Source: Gemmatimonadota bacterium
Lineage (GTDB): Bacteria; Gemmatimonadota; Gemmatimonadetes; Palauibacterales; Palauibacteraceae
Direction of reading: 5' to 3'
Assembly (NCBI GenBank): GCA_030598525.1
Contig: JAUVPT010000018.1
Location: forward strand, 1-16,245
DNA: 16,245 bases
Within the stretch, counting starts at the first letter, position 1. Each line of letters starts with the position of its first letter. Positions 6,555 to 13,584 of the stretch are shown here, in pieces. The position numbers were made by a program, and so were the translations under genes. A model generated the notes under the pieces. The model was not told where the DNA came from and searched no databases. It saw only the letters and a program-made list of their open reading frames with translations.

Positions 6555-7826
6555 TCACTCATAACGCAGCGCCTCGACCGGGTCGAGCCCGGCGCCGCGA
6601 GCTGCCGGGTAGAGTCCGAAACCGACCCCGGTGAAGACCGAAGCCAGGAGGGCGACGACTATGGACCAAAGGGGCACGGAGGCCGGCACGGGGGTGAACG
6701 ATGCTACGGTCCACACGAGGAGCCCGCCGAACGCCATGCCAATGGCCCCGCCGAGCAGGGTCAGCGTGGCCGCCTCGACCAGGAACTGCCAGAGCAGATC
6801 ACGGCGGCGAGCGCCGAGGGACTTCCGGAGGCCGATCTCGCGCGTACGCTCGGTGACGGAGATCATCATGATCCCGATCACACCGATGCCGCCGACAAGG
6901 AGACCGACGCCCGACAGCGCTACCATGACGGCGAAGAAGACTCCCGTAAACTTGTTCCACCAGTCCATCACCTGGTCCTGCGTGATCAGGTTGAAGTTGT
7001 CGTCCTCCCCCGGGTTCAGGCCGCGCAGCTGCCGCATCCGCGTCCCCACCGCTGCCAGCGCCTCGTCCAACTCGACCCCTTCATGCGGCTTGACCACGAA
7101 ATACACCATCCGATCCCACACGCCCACCGACTTCTTCAGCGAGGCGAACGGCGTGAAAACATAATGCGACTTCAGGCCCATGAAGAAATTGTCGGGCGGT
7201 CGGTATATTCCGACCACCTGGAACGGAGCCTGACGGCGGCCGGGGCGACCGATGTTGAAGCGCCGGCCCAGGGGGTCCAGCCCTCCAAACAGGTCGGCCG
7301 CCGTTGCCGAGTCGATCACGGCCACCGGCCGACGCCGGCTTTCCTCCGACGCCGTGAAGAACCGCCCATCCACCAGGTCGCCGCCATCCATCTCCATGTA
7401 ATCGGCGTCCACCCCGTATAGAGAGATGCGGACGTCGCTGTCGCCAGACCGGGCGTGATAGCCGAAATCGCCCAGGTCTACGCCGGGCGCCACCAGCCGG
7501 ATCGCGTCCAGGCGGGCCAGCTCCCGGGTCCATATCGGGTCCAGGGGCGGGTTCCGCATGAACTCGTTTTCTTCCTCCTCGAGACCCGTGGAGATCCCCC
7601 CGCCACCACCGGCCGGAGCGTGAAACACGTAGAACGTGGTGGGTCCGGCCGATGCGATGATGTCCCGGAAGCTCGAATTGATTCCCTGCACCACGGCCGC
7701 CATCACCAGCACGACCATCACCCCGATGGTGACACCGAGGATCGTGAGACCGCTCCGCACCTTGTTGGCGCGCAGGGAGTCGAAGGCGACCAGCAAGCCC
7801 TCCTTGAGCGTGGCCCACAGGCCCAT
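6555..7826 (-). CDS. ABC transporter permease, MacB/FtsX type (second permease of exporter operon)
   Basis: A 423-residue inner-membrane permease of the MacB type. One membrane helix near the N-terminus (SGLTILGVTIGVMVVLVMAAV) precedes a large periplasmic domain (about 55-300, MacB_PCD-like), then three C-terminal helices (FtsX domain) with the cytoplasmic motif ERTREIGLRKSLGARRRDLLWQ. It ends DPVEALRYE, the standard tail of this family. Start ATG 7826 is preferred because GGAG lies four bases upstream; ATG 7850 overlaps the preceding permease gene by eight bases and has no ribosome site. MacB-type permeases work as mechanotransmission devices that couple cytoplasmic ATP hydrolysis to periplasmic movements. 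It differs clearly from the adjacent permease. Substrate unknown. Confidence 0.88.
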   Translation of the reverse strand: MGLWATLKEGLLVAFDSLRANKVRSGLTILGVTIGVMVVLVMAAVVQGINSSFRDIIASAGPTTFYVFHAPAGGGGGISTGLEEEENEFMRNPPLDPIWTRELARLDAIRLVAPGVDLGDFGYHARSGDSDVRISLYGVDADYMEMDGGDLVDGRFFTASEESRRRPVAVIDSATAADLFGGLDPLGRRFNIGRPGRRQAPFQVVGIYRPPDNFFMGLKSHYVFTPFASLKKSVGVWDRMVYFVVKPHEGVELDEALAAVGTRMRQLRGLNPGEDDNFNLITQDQVMDWWNKFTGVFFAVMVALSGVGLLVGGIGVIGIMMISVTERTREIGLRKSLGARRRDLLWQFLVEAATLTLLGGAIGMAFGGLLVWTVASFTPVPASVPLWSIVVALLASVFTGVGFGLYPAARGAGLDPVEALRYE

Positions 7827-7827
7827 G

Positions 7828-7834
7828 CCTCTCC
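7828..7834 (-). promoter_or_regulatory. Ribosome binding site deciding the start of the second permease
   Basis: On the minus strand this reads GGAGAGG, just before ATG 7826 (GGAG core spaced by four bases). The alternative ATG at 7850 has no purine-rich site upstream, which supports the shorter product. Confidence 0.55.
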
Positions 7835-7842
7835 GGGCGCCC

Positions 7843-9087
7843 CTACTCATAGCGCAGCGCCACGATCGGGTCCTGTTTAGCGGCGCGGTACGCCGGGTAG
7901 ATCCCTGACCCCACTCCGACGACGAGGCCGAGGACGAGGGACACGACGATCGACCACATGGGGACCGACGCCGGGAGCGGGGTGAGGGCGTCCACCGTCT
8001 TGCCCAGCCCGATGCCCAGGCCGATCCCGATCGCGGCGCCCGCCAGCGACAGCGTCGACGACTCGGCCAGGAACTGGAACAGGATGTCCTGTCGCCGGGC
8101 CCCGAGGGCCTTCCGGATGCCGATCTCGCGAATGCGGCCGGCCACGGAGAGCAGCATGATGTTCATGATCACGATGCCGCCCACCACCAGGGATATAGAG
8201 ACCAGGCCCGGGAGGGCCACAAATAGGATCTTGTTGATCTTCTCCCAGGCGCCCAACAGGTCGCTGGAGGTTTGGAGCCAGAAGTTGTTGTCTTCGCCGG
8301 GCCGAAGTTTCCGATCACGCCGCAGGGCCGCCTCGGCCTCGAGCATCGAGGCCTGCATCTCCTCGATGGAGCGCGCCTTGACCGTGATCTCCTCGATGCG
8401 GTTCCGCTGCCACGCCATGGTCTCGCGGAACGTGGATATCGGCACCAGCACCGAGGCGTCCCGGATGACTCCGAGCAGGCCTCCCTGCCTCTCCCACACC
8501 CCGACGACCTCGAGCCGTGTCGATCCGAGCCGGATACGCTTTCCGATCGGGCTGCCGTTCGGGAACAACCTTTCCGCGATGTCGGCCCCGATGACGGCCA
8601 CCTTGAGCGACTTCCGCTCATCCAGTGGTGACATGCCCCGGCCCTCGGCCACCTCCCATCCCTGCATCGCTTCGTACCCGTCGGAGCCGCCGATCACCCG
8701 AATGTTCTTGCGGCTGCGCTCGTTGTACGAGACCTGGCTGAACCCACGGTCCACGCTGTACGAGAAGCGCCACGCGTCCGGAACCGCCCGCCGGACCACC
8801 TCCACGTCACGCATCGTGAGGTACGGGTTGCGTGCCTGCCGGCGGCGGTGCTCCTGGCTTTCCGACCCGGTCTGGACCTGGTTGCGTCTCACGACCGAGA
8901 AGGTGTTGATCCCGAAAATGGCACCCGCGAAATCGTCCTGGACGTACCGGTTCATGCCCTCGACAATCGTGATCACGGCGATGAGGAAGGTGATCCCGAT
9001 GATCACGCCGATCAGCGTGAAAACCGACTTAAGCTTGTGGGCCCAGATCTGCTGCAGGGCTATGCGGATGCCTTCGAGAATCCTCAC
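7843..9087 (-). CDS. ABC transporter permease, MacB/FtsX type (first permease of exporter operon)
   Basis: A 414-residue permease with the MacB layout: an N-terminal helix (FTLIGVIIGITFLIAVITIV), a periplasmic domain (about 45-285), and three helices at the C-terminus with GRIREIGIRKALGARRQDILFQ between them. It ends DPIVALRYE. The start is GTG 9087, with a G-rich site (GGGGGG, about nine bases upstream); the typical opening MRILEGIRIALQQIWAHKLKS supports it. The gene follows the ATPase by 25 bases and touches the next permease. Same fold and same tail as its neighbour but very different sequence, so the pair is not a recent tandem duplication. Together they may form a heterodimeric transmembrane unit (inference). 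Confidence 0.88.
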   Translation of the reverse strand: MRILEGIRIALQQIWAHKLKSVFTLIGVIIGITFLIAVITIVEGMNRYVQDDFAGAIFGINTFSVVRRNQVQTGSESQEHRRRQARNPYLTMRDVEVVRRAVPDAWRFSYSVDRGFSQVSYNERSRKNIRVIGGSDGYEAMQGWEVAEGRGMSPLDERKSLKVAVIGADIAERLFPNGSPIGKRIRLGSTRLEVVGVWERQGGLLGVIRDASVLVPISTFRETMAWQRNRIEEITVKARSIEEMQASMLEAEAALRRDRKLRPGEDNNFWLQTSSDLLGAWEKINKILFVALPGLVSISLVVGGIVIMNIMLLSVAGRIREIGIRKALGARRQDILFQFLAESSTLSLAGAAIGIGLGIGLGKTVDALTPLPASVPMWSIVVSLVLGLVVGVGSGIYPAYRAAKQDPIVALRYE

Positions 9088-9112
9088 GACTGTCCCCCCG
9101 TCCCGCTCGTCC

Positions 9113-9832
9113 TCAGACGGTCTCTGCGCGAACCGTGCGCGGTGCGTCGTGTGACTCGATCATGCCATCTCGCAACGTGATCACGCGCTCTGCGTGGGCT
9201 GTGATGTGCGGCTCGTGCGTCACCATGATGATGGTCTGCCCGTCATCGTGGAGTGCGTCGAAAACGGTCATGATTTCCTCGGATGTCACCGAGTCGAGGT
9301 TACCCGTGGGCTCGTCCGCCAGGATGATCGAAGGTTGGTTCACGAGCGCCCGCGCGATGGCCACGCGCTGTCTCTGTCCCCCGGAAAGCTCGTTGGGTTT
9401 GTGATGCATACGATCGGCCAGGTCCACCTGCTCCAGGGCACCCTTCGCTCGCTCGATCCGTTCGCGGGACGACACGCCGGCGTAGATCAGGGGAAGCTCC
9501 ACGTTGTGCAGGGCGCTGGCACGCGGTAGCAGATTGAAGGTCTGGAACACAAAACCGATTTCGCGGTTTCGAATCCGCGCCAGGTCGTCATCGTCCAGGT
9601 CCTGCACGGGCTGGCCGTTCAGGACGTATTCGCCTGACGTCGGCGTGTCGAGACACCCGATCAGGTTCATCAGGGTGGACTTTCCCGAACCCGACGGTCC
9701 CATGATCGCGATGTACTCGTTCCGTTCGATGCTCACGTCCACGCCCCGCAGAGCGCGAACCGTTTCCGAGCCCATCACATAGTGCTTCTTGAGATCGTGG
9801 GTTTGAATCACGATGTCATTGTCGACGCTCAT
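9113..9832 (-). CDS. ABC transporter ATP-binding protein, MacB/LolD family
   Basis: A 239-residue ATPase of the MacB/LolD/FtsE group. All nucleotide-binding motifs are intact: Walker A GPSGSGKST (45-53), Q-loop FQTFNLLP (Gln97), signature LSGGQ (149-153), Walker B IILADEP with the catalytic Glu174, D-loop GNLDS and switch His206 (MVTHE). DEPTGNLDS is characteristic of this clade. In MacB itself the ATPase is fused to the permease; here it is a separate protein next to two permeases. It starts at ATG 9832, immediately after the adaptor stop (TAGATG), so translation is likely coupled. It powers the exporter from the cytoplasmic side. Confidence 0.93.
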   Translation of the reverse strand: MSVDNDIVIQTHDLKKHYVMGSETVRALRGVDVSIERNEYIAIMGPSGSGKSTLMNLIGCLDTPTSGEYVLNGQPVQDLDDDDLARIRNREIGFVFQTFNLLPRASALHNVELPLIYAGVSSRERIERAKGALEQVDLADRMHHKPNELSGGQRQRVAIARALVNQPSIILADEPTGNLDSVTSEEIMTVFDALHDDGQTIIMVTHEPHITAHAERVITLRDGMIESHDAPRTVRAETV

Positions 9833-11161
9833 CTAGCCCTCGCTGTTTCCGGCCCCCGCGGGGCCGTTCTGGTCGCCCTGTCCCTCGACGCTTACCAGCG
9901 CTCCGTCCTCCAGCTCCCGAATCGCCTGGTAGGTTCCTGAGACCACGGTCTCGCCCTCGTCGAGTCCATCCAGGACCTCGAAGTAGTTGTCGCCTGCGAT
10001 GCCGACTTCGACCGGCCGAAAACGTACCCGGTCGCCATCCAGGACGTACACCCCCTCGATCGGTTCGGCGGCGGCGGTGCTATTGGCGCTCCCTTCACCG
10101 GTCTCCCCGGAAGAGCCGTCCTCTCCCTGTTGGACTTCCTCTCCCTCGACGGGAATCCGCTCGAACTGCGACGGGTCCATGAGAGTGAGCGCGATGATCG
10201 GAATCGCCACCACATCGGGCCTGACCGCCGTGACCACATCGGCCGTGGCCGAGAGGTCCGTGCGGAGATCCACGCCCGGGTTCTCAAGGGTGATCCGCAC
10301 CTCAAAGTCGATGGCCTGCTCCGAACTGCTCTGCAGCTGGCTTCGGGGTCGGATCGAGCTGTTGCCTATCTTGGTCACGCGCCCGAAGAACTCCTGTCCC
10401 CGGAACGCGTCGATCGTCACGAGCGTCGAATCACCGATCGAGATCTCGGGAATGTCCGTCTCGTCCACCTCGATGACGGCCTCCATGACCGATAGGTCAG
10501 CAATCGTCAGGAGCAGGCTTCCGGGGTTGTTCATCGTGCCGACGATGGCCGTTTCGCCCCGTTCTACGTTGAGCCGGGTGACTCGGCCGCTCATCGGCGC
10601 CTCGATCACCGTCTTGGCCAGGTTGTCGCGGGCCTCGCGAACACCGGCTCGAGCCATGTTCACGCCGTACCGTGCCGACTCTGCCAGGGCCTGCTGCACT
10701 TCGGCCTCAGTCCTCGCCTGCTCGAACTCCGTTTCGGTGAGCATGCCTTCCGCCGCTTCCTTCAACTGCCGGATCCGGTCCCAGTCGCGCTGGGCCTGCT
10801 GGTAGCTGCCGCGGGCCTGTGCTTCGCGGGCCTGCGCATCCGAAAGGGCCGCCTCGGCTCGATCCACCGCGGCCTCGAACCTGGCCGGATCGATCACGAG
10901 AATGAGCTGGCCCTCCTCGACGTCATCTCCCTCCTCAACCGAGAGCTGGACGATGCGCCCGGAAACGTCCGCGCTGATGTCGATGGAGGTCTTGGGCTCG
11001 ACGTGGCCGGTCGCGGTGACGCGGGCGACGAGATCCCGTCGGCCGACTTCCTCGACCCGCACCCCTACTTCGTCACCATCCCTGCCGCCCAGGGAAGTGG
11101 CCACGACCGCCAACACGACCAGAACTCCGGCCCCGATCGCGATCTTGCGTTTGCGAGACAT
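9833..11161 (-). CDS. Periplasmic adaptor (membrane fusion protein), MacA/HlyD family
   Basis: A 442-residue adaptor that would bridge the permeases to an outer-membrane channel. It has an N-terminal membrane anchor (IAIGAGVLVVLAVVATSL, about 7-24) with no lipobox. A split lipoyl domain follows (GHVEPKTSIDISADVSGRI, 52-70, and VIEAPMSGRVTRLNVERGE, 185-203), with an alpha-helical hairpin rich in Ala/Gln/Glu between them (95-180). A beta-barrel and a membrane-proximal domain (VYVLDGDRVRFRPVEVG, 371-387) complete it. Unusual are an acidic Gly/Ser insert at about 338-368 and a Gly/Asn/Glu-rich C-terminal tail from 425. ATG 11161 has AAGGA seven bases upstream. It is first in the operon adaptor-ATPase-permease-permease. 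The substrate could be a peptide, lipid, antibiotic or siderophore; nothing here decides it. Confidence 0.9.
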   Translation of the reverse strand: MSRKRKIAIGAGVLVVLAVVATSLGGRDGDEVGVRVEEVGRRDLVARVTATGHVEPKTSIDISADVSGRIVQLSVEEGDDVEEGQLILVIDPARFEAAVDRAEAALSDAQAREAQARGSYQQAQRDWDRIRQLKEAAEGMLTETEFEQARTEAEVQQALAESARYGVNMARAGVREARDNLAKTVIEAPMSGRVTRLNVERGETAIVGTMNNPGSLLLTIADLSVMEAVIEVDETDIPEISIGDSTLVTIDAFRGQEFFGRVTKIGNSSIRPRSQLQSSSEQAIDFEVRITLENPGVDLRTDLSATADVVTAVRPDVVAIPIIALTLMDPSQFERIPVEGEEVQQGEDGSSGETGEGSANSTAAAEPIEGVYVLDGDRVRFRPVEVGIAGDNYFEVLDGLDEGETVVSGTYQAIRELEDGALVSVEGQGDQNGPAGAGNSEG

Positions 11162-11215
11162 ATCTCTATCCTTGACAACTGATTAGCGGGATCTGTCCGA
11201 GTCCGCTGTACATAC

Positions 11216-11249
11216 GTTGAAAACAGGCCGGCGGTTTCACCCTCCGGCC
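11216..11249 (-). terminator. Intrinsic terminator after the creatininase-like operon
   Basis: Reading the minus strand, GGCCGG and CCGGCC (plus-strand 11244-11249 and 11226-11231) form a GC-rich stem with an inner GGT/ACC extension and GAA loop. TGTTTTC follows. It lies 50 bases beyond the stop of the small exported protein and ahead of the adaptor gene, so it would separate the two minus-strand transcripts. The T-run is only four long, so termination may be incomplete. Confidence 0.55.
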
Positions 11250-11298
11250 CGCACTTGGAACACCCGAAACACCCGGATTGTTGCCCGGTGGCCAGGGG

Positions 11299-12015
11299 CT
11301 AGGGTCGGGCGACTCGGGCCGCTTGCCACCCGCGCCCGGGGATGGCCACCCGCATGATCCGGCCGTCTTCAGTCGCCAGCCACAACACGGTGTCTTCTCC
11401 ACCGACGGTCAGCTCGTATCGCGTAGCAGACACGCGAGTGTCCTGCAGGGTCAGCGTGTCTCTCGAAAGCGCCCGGACCTGGAGCGGGACTGTGCGGCCC
11501 TCCGACGGCACGAGAATCTCCAGGTCCAGCGACCTCGGGTCGCCCGCCTCTCGAAGGCGACGGGCCAGGCTGTAGTAATGGTGGGCGATCTCCCGCTCCA
11601 GGACCACGAGGCGCTCGCTGGCCAGAAACTCCGTGAATCGCTCGCCTTCGTCGGCCGTGATCGTCACACGCAGCCGGCTGCCCGTCCGATTCACCACGAC
11701 GTGTAGCGGTGGGCCTTCCCGTGTGTGAAGCTCGTACCTCAGGGGCCTTCCGGAGCCGTCAAACCTCAAACCCACTTCCAGGGCCCGCAGCGCCTCGGGT
11801 CCTCCCTCACGGGTCACCCGACCCACGGCCACCACGTCCTCGCCTCGCCGCCGCACCGCGAATGTTTCGGTTCCCGCGAATCCGCCGCCCACGGAATGTT
11901 CGAACGTGCCTCCGTCGAGCTGTCCCTCCTGCGCAGTCATGGGTGCCGGTGTGATGAGTCCGATGGCGGCCGCCAGGGCCGCGCCCGGAATCCAGCGCCT
12001 GATATTCCTAGGCAT
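11299..12015 (-). CDS. Exported protein of unknown family, beta-rich
   Basis: A 238-residue protein I do not recognise. It opens with an Arg-containing n-region and hydrophobic core (AALAAAIGLITPAP) ending in MTA before Gln29, so signal peptidase I cleavage after Ala28 is likely and the mature protein would be periplasmic or secreted. The mature part looks mostly beta: short alternating strands such as GTETFAVRRRGEDVVAVGRV (48-67), LRFDGSGRPLRYELH and SRLRVTITA, with a central helix-prone stretch around HHYYSLARRLREAG (145-158). No catalytic motif is evident. The layout vaguely recalls LolA- or DUF3108-like beta-sheet lipid binders, but I cannot assign it. ATG 12015 has GAGG eight bases upstream and overlaps the creatininase-like gene by eight bases, so they are co-translated. 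Confidence 0.75.
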   Translation of the reverse strand: MPRNIRRWIPGAALAAAIGLITPAPMTAQEGQLDGGTFEHSVGGGFAGTETFAVRRRGEDVVAVGRVTREGGPEALRALEVGLRFDGSGRPLRYELHTREGPPLHVVVNRTGSRLRVTITADEGERFTEFLASERLVVLEREIAHHYYSLARRLREAGDPRSLDLEILVPSEGRTVPLQVRALSRDTLTLQDTRVSATRYELTVGGEDTVLWLATEDGRIMRVAIPGRGWQAARVARP

Positions 12016-12727
12016 CCAGTCGCCTCGAGATGTAGTCAACGAGATACTCGCAAATCCGCCTGCCACTGTCCCGCGTAGCCAGGCTGGGCCTGCCCACGAC
12101 GCCGGGTGAACCCATCGGCGGAACCGGTTCGTCCTTGACGGCCCTCCGGATCCCCTCGCCGGGGCTGTCGTCTTCCACGCGATCCTCCCTGACCAGCTCG
12201 GGGGCGAGGTGAAGCAGAATCGCCGTATCCAGCTCACCGGCGTGTTCCGCCTCCTGGCCGCCCCGCAGGAACGCCTCCAGGTCGATCGCGTGGATATCCA
12301 CCGCTCGCACCCTCACGAAGTCCGCCACGACCGCGGCCATCGCCTGGATGTGAGGGCCGTATCCATGGGCCGTCATGAGGACGATCTCTTCCAGGCCCTG
12401 TCGCTCCCATGAGTCCACGAGCTCGTTCAATACCCGGTGAAGGGTCTTTCGCTCCAGGGCCGCCGTGCCGGCGTAGGATCGCTCAATGTCCGAGGTCACG
12501 CCGTACGCGAGCGTCGGAGCCACCAGGATGCCGGTCTTCTCCGATACCGCTTCCGCCAGTCGCTCGACGACGATCGTGTCAGCTCCCAGCGGAAGATGCG
12601 GACCGTGCTGAAGGCAGGTTCCGACGGGCAACAGGAGCCGCGGGTCGCGACGGAACCAGGCGGCGGCTTCCGGCCACGTGAGGCGATCCAGGCGCGCGGC
12701 GTTCGGTGCGTTTGTGCTCGGTGGCAT
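12008..12727 (-). CDS. Creatininase-family amidohydrolase with altered metal motif
   Basis: A 239-residue creatininase-fold protein. Family marks are LPVGTCLQHGPHLPLGAD (33-50), YGVTSDIERSYAGT (75-88), a central His121 (TAHGYGPH) and HAGELDTAILLHLAPELV (162-179). The family hydrolyses cyclic or peptide-like C-N bonds at a two-metal site; members include creatininase, FAPy deformylases and the mycofactocin peptidase MftE. His41, Asp50 and His121 align with ligands His36, Asp45 and His120 of creatininase. The residue matching ligand Glu34 is Leu39, and the usual NGHGGN is replaced by TAHGYGPH. Activity and substrate are therefore open. ATG 12727 is the only sensible start and has no clear ribosome site. 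It leads a two-gene operon with the exported protein below it. Confidence 0.82.
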   Translation of the reverse strand: MPPSTNAPNAARLDRLTWPEAAAWFRRDPRLLLPVGTCLQHGPHLPLGADTIVVERLAEAVSEKTGILVAPTLAYGVTSDIERSYAGTAALERKTLHRVLNELVDSWERQGLEEIVLMTAHGYGPHIQAMAAVVADFVRVRAVDIHAIDLEAFLRGGQEAEHAGELDTAILLHLAPELVREDRVEDDSPGEGIRRAVKDEPVPPMGSPGVVGRPSLATRDSGRRICEYLVDYISRRLDA

Positions 12728-12779
12728 AAGAGCTAATGTAAGCGCTCGCGCTGGCGGGGAAACGGGTGTGGATGCCCAC

Positions 12780-12787
12780 GGGGGAGG
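12780..12787 (+). promoter_or_regulatory. Ribosome binding site deciding the start of the SDR gene
   Basis: GGGGGAGG lies five bases before ATG 12793. The two earlier in-frame starts (GTG 12766 and ATG 12772) have only weak sites and would add residues unlike the family N-terminus. Confidence 0.6.
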
Positions 12788-12792
12788 TTCGC

Positions 12793-13584
12793 ATGCCGGA
12801 AGGGACGTTCAGGAACCGGGCGGTCCTCGTGACGGGGGCTTCCCAGGGCATCGGACGAGAAATCGCGCTGCAACTGGCCCGGCACGGAGCCCGCGTGGGC
12901 CTCATGGCACGAAGTCGCAGCGACCTCGAAGCGACGGCCGCAGCATGCCGGACAGAAGGCGCCCAGGCGTTGATCCTCCCGGGAGACGTGGGCAGCGAGA
13001 CCGATTGCGAGGCCGCCGTGCGGAGTACGTGCGCGGATTTCGGCTCGCTGGACATGCTGATCGCGAATGCCGGGATATCCATGCTTTCCGCGTTCGAAGA
13101 CCTGGATGACCTGGAGCCGCTGGAACGCGTCATGAGGGTCAACTATTTCGGGGCCGTGTATTGCACCAGGCACGCCCTGCCGCACTTGATCGCGTCGCGC
13201 GGCCGTATCGTGGCTGTCTCCAGCCTTTCGGGACTGACCGGCGTGCCCACACGGACCGGATACGCAGCCTCGAAGCACGCCATGAGAGGTTTCTTCGACT
13301 CGTTGCGCATCGAGCTTCGGCGACACGGCGTCAGCGTGACCGTCGCGTATCCCGGTTTCGTGGACACGGGCATCCGGGAGCGGGCCGTAGGGGATGGATT
13401 GGGTCGGGGCTCCGGTCGGATCATGACCGCATCGGAGTGCGCGAACCGGATCCTGGGCGCGGCGGCTCAACGGCGACGCGAAACGGTGATGACGCGGAAA
13501 GGGAAGCTGGGGCCCTGGCTGAAGCTCGTGGCGCCGGACCTCGTGGACCGAATCGCTGCGCGCTCCGTCGGTTTCTCCGGCTAA
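12793..13584 (+). CDS. Short-chain dehydrogenase/reductase (classical SDR, DHRS7-like)
   Basis: A 263-residue classical SDR. The Rossmann motif TGASQGIG (14-21) binds the cofactor, and Arg40 (MARSRSDL) after beta-2 suggests NADP(H) preference. NAG (92-94), Asn117 and the catalytic Ser144, Tyr157 and Lys161 (SSLSG and YAASK) are all present, followed by YPGFVDT (186-192). The sequence between Tyr and the PG motif (MRGFFDSLRIELRRHGVSV) and the C-terminal part with KGKLGPWLKLVAPDLVDR resemble DHRS7/DHRS7B-like and bacterial SDRs acting on lipophilic carbonyls or alcohols; the substrate is unknown. It is transcribed away from the creatininase-like gene, and its TAA overlaps the stop of the convergent EamA transporter. 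Confidence 0.9.
   Translation: MPEGTFRNRAVLVTGASQGIGREIALQLARHGARVGLMARSRSDLEATAAACRTEGAQALILPGDVGSETDCEAAVRSTCADFGSLDMLIANAGISMLSAFEDLDDLEPLERVMRVNYFGAVYCTRHALPHLIASRGRIVAVSSLSGLTGVPTRTGYAASKHAMRGFFDSLRIELRRHGVSVTVAYPGFVDTGIRERAVGDGLGRGSGRIMTASECANRILGAAAQRRRETVMTRKGKLGPWLKLVAPDLVDRIAARSVGFSG

Noticed and set aside
6336..7421. A 361-codon plus-strand frame opposite bshB1 and the second permease
   Set aside because: It spans two convincing genes on the other strand and has shadow-like composition.
7958..9154. A 398-codon plus-strand frame opposite the first permease
   Set aside because: Ser/Arg/Pro-rich shadow of a well-supported permease gene, with no motif or plausible ribosome site.
11172..11177. 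TTGACA on the plus strand just upstream of the adaptor gene
   Set aside because: No -10 follows at the right spacing and there is no plus-strand gene downstream, so it is probably chance.
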